A stretch of 34,952 nucleotides of DNA from JALRAP01 sp046302815 (GTDB lineage: Bacteria > Bacteroidota > Bacteroidia > AKYH767-A > OLB10), in the NCBI GenBank assembly GCA_046302815.1, contig JBKCHO010000098.1, positions 1 through 34,952 of the forward strand, written 5' to 3'. The translations under genes were made by a program, and so were the position numbers. Below are positions 32,142 to 34,952 of this stretch, in pieces (position 1 is the first letter of the stretch; every line of letters begins with the position of its first letter). Below the pieces are notes generated by a model. It ran no database searches. It was not told the DNA's origin and was given only the letters and a program-made list of their open reading frames with translations.

Positions 32142-33488
32142 ATGAAATCAACTCTGATAAAATCCGCTACCATCGTCAACGAAGGCCAGGTTTTTGTTGG
32201 TGATGTACTAATTAGGGATGGTCGGATTGAACAGGTTGGAGTATCTGTTACAGAGCCTAAAGGAAAATGTGAGGTTATTGATGCAACAGGTTTGCATTTG
32301 CTTCCAGGTTGTATTGATGATCAAGTTCATTTCCGAGAGCCGGGACTTACACATAAAGCCGATTTGTATACCGAATCAAGAGCAGCTGTTGCAGGTGGAA
32401 TAACCTCCTTTATGGAGATGCCGAACACGGTTCCGAACACACTGACGCAGGAATTACTCCAGCAGAAATACGATTTGGCTGCTCAGAAATCCCCCGCCAA
32501 CTACTCGTTTTTCATGGGTGTTTCCAATGATAATGCAGAAGAGGTGCTTCGCACAGATCCTGAAAAGGTGTGTGGCATTAAAATCTTCATGGGTTCATCT
32601 ACAGGCAATATGTTGGTTGATGATGATCATGTTTTATCCCGCATTTTTGCCAATACGGGTTGCCTGATCGCTACTCATTGTGAAGATGAGGCTACCGTTA
32701 AACGCAATTTGCAGTTGGCCATCGAAAGCAGGGGTAATTTCTTGAATGCATCAGACCACCCTTTTATTCGCAGCGAGGAGGCGTGTTACCTATCCAGCAG
32801 TCGGGCAGTTGCTTTGGCCAAGAAACATAATACGCGGTTACATATCCTTCATATTTCAACGGCCAAGGAGCTTTCCTTGTTTGACAATACCATCCCACTC
32901 GATCAAAAACGGATTACTTCTGAGGCCTGTATTCACCACTTATGGTTCAGTGATGCCGATTATGCCACTTTGGGGAATCTTATAAAATGGAATCCGGCTG
33001 TGAAGACAGTTGAGGATCGTGATGCCATTTTGAAGGCGGTAATCGATAATCGAATTGATGTGATTGCAACGGATCATGCTCCTCATACATTGGGAGAGAA
33101 GATGAAACCGTATACAGAAGCCCCAAGCGGTGGACCACTGGTTCAGCATGCCTTGTTGGCTATGCTTGAGCTTTGCAAGCAGGGAAAAATCGAACTCATC
33201 GATGTGGTGCGCAAGATGTCGCATGATGTGGCTCGTTGCTTCCGTTTGCTTGACAGAGGTTATATTCGCGAAGGATATTTTGCCGACTTGGTTTTGGTTG
33301 ATATGAACAAGCCTATGAAAGTTGACCGGACCAACTTGTTATACAAATGTGGTTGGTCGCCCTTCGAAGGTGTTAAATTCGGTTCAACTGTGGTTCGAAC
33401 ATTGGTCAATGGTCATATAGTTTGGAATGATGGGCGCCTAGTGGATGCACCCAGCGGATCCCGACTTCAATTTGATTCTGTTCGATGA
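32142..33488 (+). CDS. pyrC: Dihydroorotase
   Basis: A 448-residue amidohydrolase of pyrimidine synthesis that cyclises N-carbamoyl-aspartate to dihydroorotate. Motifs: LPGCIDDQVHFREPGLTHKA, AAVAGGITSFMEMPNT, GIKIFMGSSTGNML (probable carboxylated lysine), LIATHCEDE, LHILHISTAKE and VIATDHAPHT. The first His of the usual HxH zinc motif is Gln here (Q61-V-H63), a substitution I recall in other Bacteroidota dihydroorotases. Length and the remaining ligands are normal. It overlaps the next gene by 4 bp (ATGA). Confidence 0.93.
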   Translation: MKSTLIKSATIVNEGQVFVGDVLIRDGRIEQVGVSVTEPKGKCEVIDATGLHLLPGCIDDQVHFREPGLTHKADLYTESRAAVAGGITSFMEMPNTVPNTLTQELLQQKYDLAAQKSPANYSFFMGVSNDNAEEVLRTDPEKVCGIKIFMGSSTGNMLVDDDHVLSRIFANTGCLIATHCEDEATVKRNLQLAIESRGNFLNASDHPFIRSEEACYLSSSRAVALAKKHNTRLHILHISTAKELSLFDNTIPLDQKRITSEACIHHLWFSDADYATLGNLIKWNPAVKTVEDRDAILKAVIDNRIDVIATDHAPHTLGEKMKPYTEAPSGGPLVQHALLAMLELCKQGKIELIDVVRKMSHDVARCFRLLDRGYIREGYFADLVLVDMNKPMKVDRTNLLYKCGWSPFEGVKFGSTVVRTLVNGHIVWNDGRLVDAPSGSRLQFDSVR

Positions 33489-33865
33489 AAAAAACACCAT
33501 CCACATACATTGTTCATCGCATCTATGCAGTGGCGATTGCCCTCTCGATGCTTTTAAGCTTTCCTTCTTGTGGTGGCGGCAAAAAAGATTTGGTAACTCC
33601 ACCGGAAGTATTAACTCGCGACAGCATGGTGCAAGTAATGGCATCCATACACATCGCAGAGGCTCAAATACAGCAGTCTGGGATGCATAGCGTGAATCAG
33701 GCTATCAAGTCTGAAGTGATTCTTCAAACCTTGCGCTCCGAAAATGTAGACACTGCTAGATTCAACAACAGTTTCGATTGGTACGCATCCCACCCTGAGT
33801 TTTTCGCTTCTATATACGATGATATCCTTGCCGAAATCGGGCGCAGACAATCAAAGGGCAGGTAG
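33485..33865 (+). CDS. DUF4296-family lipoprotein
   Basis: A 126-residue protein with a type II signal peptide: hydrophobic AVAIALSMLLSF, then PSC with the candidate lipidated C29, followed by GGGKK. The mature part matches DUF4296: a DSMVQVMASIHIAEAQI helix, repeated LRSENVDTARFNNSFDWYAS, then HPEFFASIYDDILAEI. Function is unknown. It is coupled to pyrC by an ATGA overlap, an arrangement I associate with Bacteroidota, although a functional link to pyrimidine synthesis is not implied. Its end converges on the S9 peptidase with 37 bp between; only a weak 6-bp hairpin (CAAGTA/TACTTG) is seen there. Confidence 0.85.
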   Translation: MKKTPSTYIVHRIYAVAIALSMLLSFPSCGGGKKDLVTPPEVLTRDSMVQVMASIHIAEAQIQQSGMHSVNQAIKSEVILQTLRSENVDTARFNNSFDWYASHPEFFASIYDDILAEIGRRQSKGR

Positions 33866-33902
33866 TATTCCAAGTATATTATTACTTGTTATTGGGCACA
33901 GG

Positions 33903-34952
33903 TCATTGCCTCAAATACATGTCCAGCCAATTGAAAAAAGTCCTATACCACATGATGCTGTTTTGTGGTTTGGTGACCCAATGGTTTTCATCCGAGAAGG
34001 AGAGGAACCGAGCAGGTATGCCTCGTAGCCTTGCTGCAGTGAATGCCTCCATGCCTTGGCTGATGGGTACACGATAGTCGAGGTCGTTGTGAATAACCAA
34101 TATCGGAGTATCCCATTTGTCTACATATTTGATGGGGTTGAATTCAGTGTAGGTTTTGTGTGGTGGCTTTGCGAAATACGATCCTCCCATGTCAAAGTCG
34201 GCGAAGAATAATTCTTCGGTGGTGCCATACATGCTTTCCAGGTTGAAGACTCCGCAGTGGGACACGAACGCGCTGAATCGCTTGTTGTGGTTTCCAGCTA
34301 GCCAGTACACCGAATAGCCGCCAAAGCTGGCGCCAACGGCTCCTAGTCTTTTCTTATCGATATAGGGCTCGCTGCTCACATCATCAATGGCACTCAACAA
34401 ATCCTGCATAGCCTGACCTCCCCAGTCGCCCGATATTTGACGATTCCATTCAGTGCCGAAAGAGGGTAGTCCACGACGGTTGGGCGCCACAATGATATAA
34501 TCGTTTGCGGCCATCAGTTGGAAATTCCAGCGGTAAGAAAAGAATTGCGAAACGGTGCTTTGTGGTCCGCCTTGGCAGTAGAGTAGGGCAGGGTATTTTT
34601 TATTCGGGTCGAAGTTGGGAGGGTAGATAACCCAGGTGAGGATATCTTTGCCGTCTGTGGCTTTCACCATGCGTTTCTCTACCTTGCCCATTTGAATCGT
34701 TTTCAATATCTCATCATTGGTGAAGGTGAGTTGCGTTGGCTTTCCGTTTTTGAGATCGATGTTGTAGAGTTCAGTAGGCTCCGACATGCTCATACGGGCG
34801 GCAACCATGGTGGTTGTTTTTCCATCAGACCACAGCGTAAAACCGGTGTAGTCGGCTTGGTCGGTTGTGATTTGGCGGATGACCGGTTTCTTTTTCATGT
34901 CAGTGGTAATACTCCAAATTTGATCGGTTGCATTAATGCCACAGATAAAATA
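33903..34952 (-). CDS. Partial S9-family prolyl oligopeptidase-like peptidase (C-terminal part)
   Basis: The open frame continues past ATG 34898 to the window edge (residues YFICGINATDQIWSITTD precede it), so the true start is outside and about 349 residues are visible. The first 100 residues are the end of a beta-propeller (TLWSDGKTTTMVAARMSMSE). The alpha/beta hydrolase domain follows: LLYCQGGPQSTVSQ (oxyanion region), VAPNRRGLPSFGTEWN, the nucleophile motif GAVGASFGGYSVYW, aspartate in VIHNDLDYRVPISQG, and histidine in FSDENHWV. All three triad residues are present. Most like the acylaminoacyl-peptidase/DPP branch of S9. Localisation cannot be judged without the N-terminus. Confidence 0.92.
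   Translation of the reverse strand, partial: YFICGINATDQIWSITTDMKKKPVIRQITTDQADYTGFTLWSDGKTTTMVAARMSMSEPTELYNIDLKNGKPTQLTFTNDEILKTIQMGKVEKRMVKATDGKDILTWVIYPPNFDPNKKYPALLYCQGGPQSTVSQFFSYRWNFQLMAANDYIIVAPNRRGLPSFGTEWNRQISGDWGGQAMQDLLSAIDDVSSEPYIDKKRLGAVGASFGGYSVYWLAGNHNKRFSAFVSHCGVFNLESMYGTTEELFFADFDMGGSYFAKPPHKTYTEFNPIKYVDKWDTPILVIHNDLDYRVPISQGMEAFTAARLRGIPARFLSFSDENHWVTKPQNSIMWYRTFFNWLDMYLRQ

Overview
The window looks like chromosomal DNA of a Bacteroidota bacterium (Flavobacteriia/Sphingobacteriia-like; genus not determinable). The signs are two secreted proteins with C-terminal type IX secretion (T9SS) sorting tails, a DUF4296 lipoprotein, MBG and Ig/PKD-like surface repeats, few Shine-Dalgarno sequences before start codons, and several TAnnTTTG boxes of the Bacteroidota -7 promoter type. 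Both window edges cut a gene: the N-terminal part of an unrecognised protein lies at the left edge and the C-terminal part of an S9 peptidase at the right edge, both on the minus strand.

Layout. 1-7158: a partial minus-strand gene; a T9SS surface protein with dockerin-like and cohesin-like parts; a small HTH protein; tRNA-Gln(UUG) with its own terminator; a TFIIB-type zinc-ribbon protein; a YdjM-like membrane hydrolase; and, on the minus strand, a putative outer-membrane protein followed by Kdo transferase (waaA). 7388-17582: ten tightly packed plus-strand genes behind a TATCTTTG box. They make nucleotide sugars: a WbpE-like aminotransferase, UDP-glucose dehydrogenase, UDP-xylose synthase, WbpD-like acetyltransferase, WbpB-like oxidase, WbpO/TviB-like dehydrogenase, GalE, RmlB, a WbpP/TviC-like epimerase, and a CpsB-type tyrosine phosphatase. 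17722-20478: SlyD, an EamA transporter (minus), RecX and an HD-domain protein. 20475-29141 (minus): a TPR-sensor adenylate cyclase and a giant 2221-residue T9SS protein. 29366-34952: prfB with a programmed +1 frameshift, fumC, pyrC, a DUF4296 lipoprotein, and the S9 peptidase.

How the genes work together. Products expected from the sugar operon are UDP-glucuronate, UDP-xylose, UDP-galactose, UDP-GalNAc or UDP-GalNAcA, a UDP-2,3-diacetamido-uronic acid, and dTDP-4-keto-6-deoxyglucose. No glycosyltransferase, flippase, polymerase or export gene is present, so assembly must be encoded elsewhere. WaaA next door fits an envelope theme.

Most unusual features: an 18-bp minisatellite that writes an (N/S)GRALV hexapeptide array into an MBG region of the giant protein; a subtilisin-fold protease domain in that protein with Glu where His is expected; intergenic 7-, 8- and about 10-bp tandem repeats around fumC/pyrC and before recX, one array apparently interrupted by a palindromic element; a Bacteroidota-style dihydroorotase lacking the first His of HxH; and start codons placed directly behind -7 boxes. 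I did not find a clearly new multi-gene system such as a defence island, CRISPR array or mobile element.
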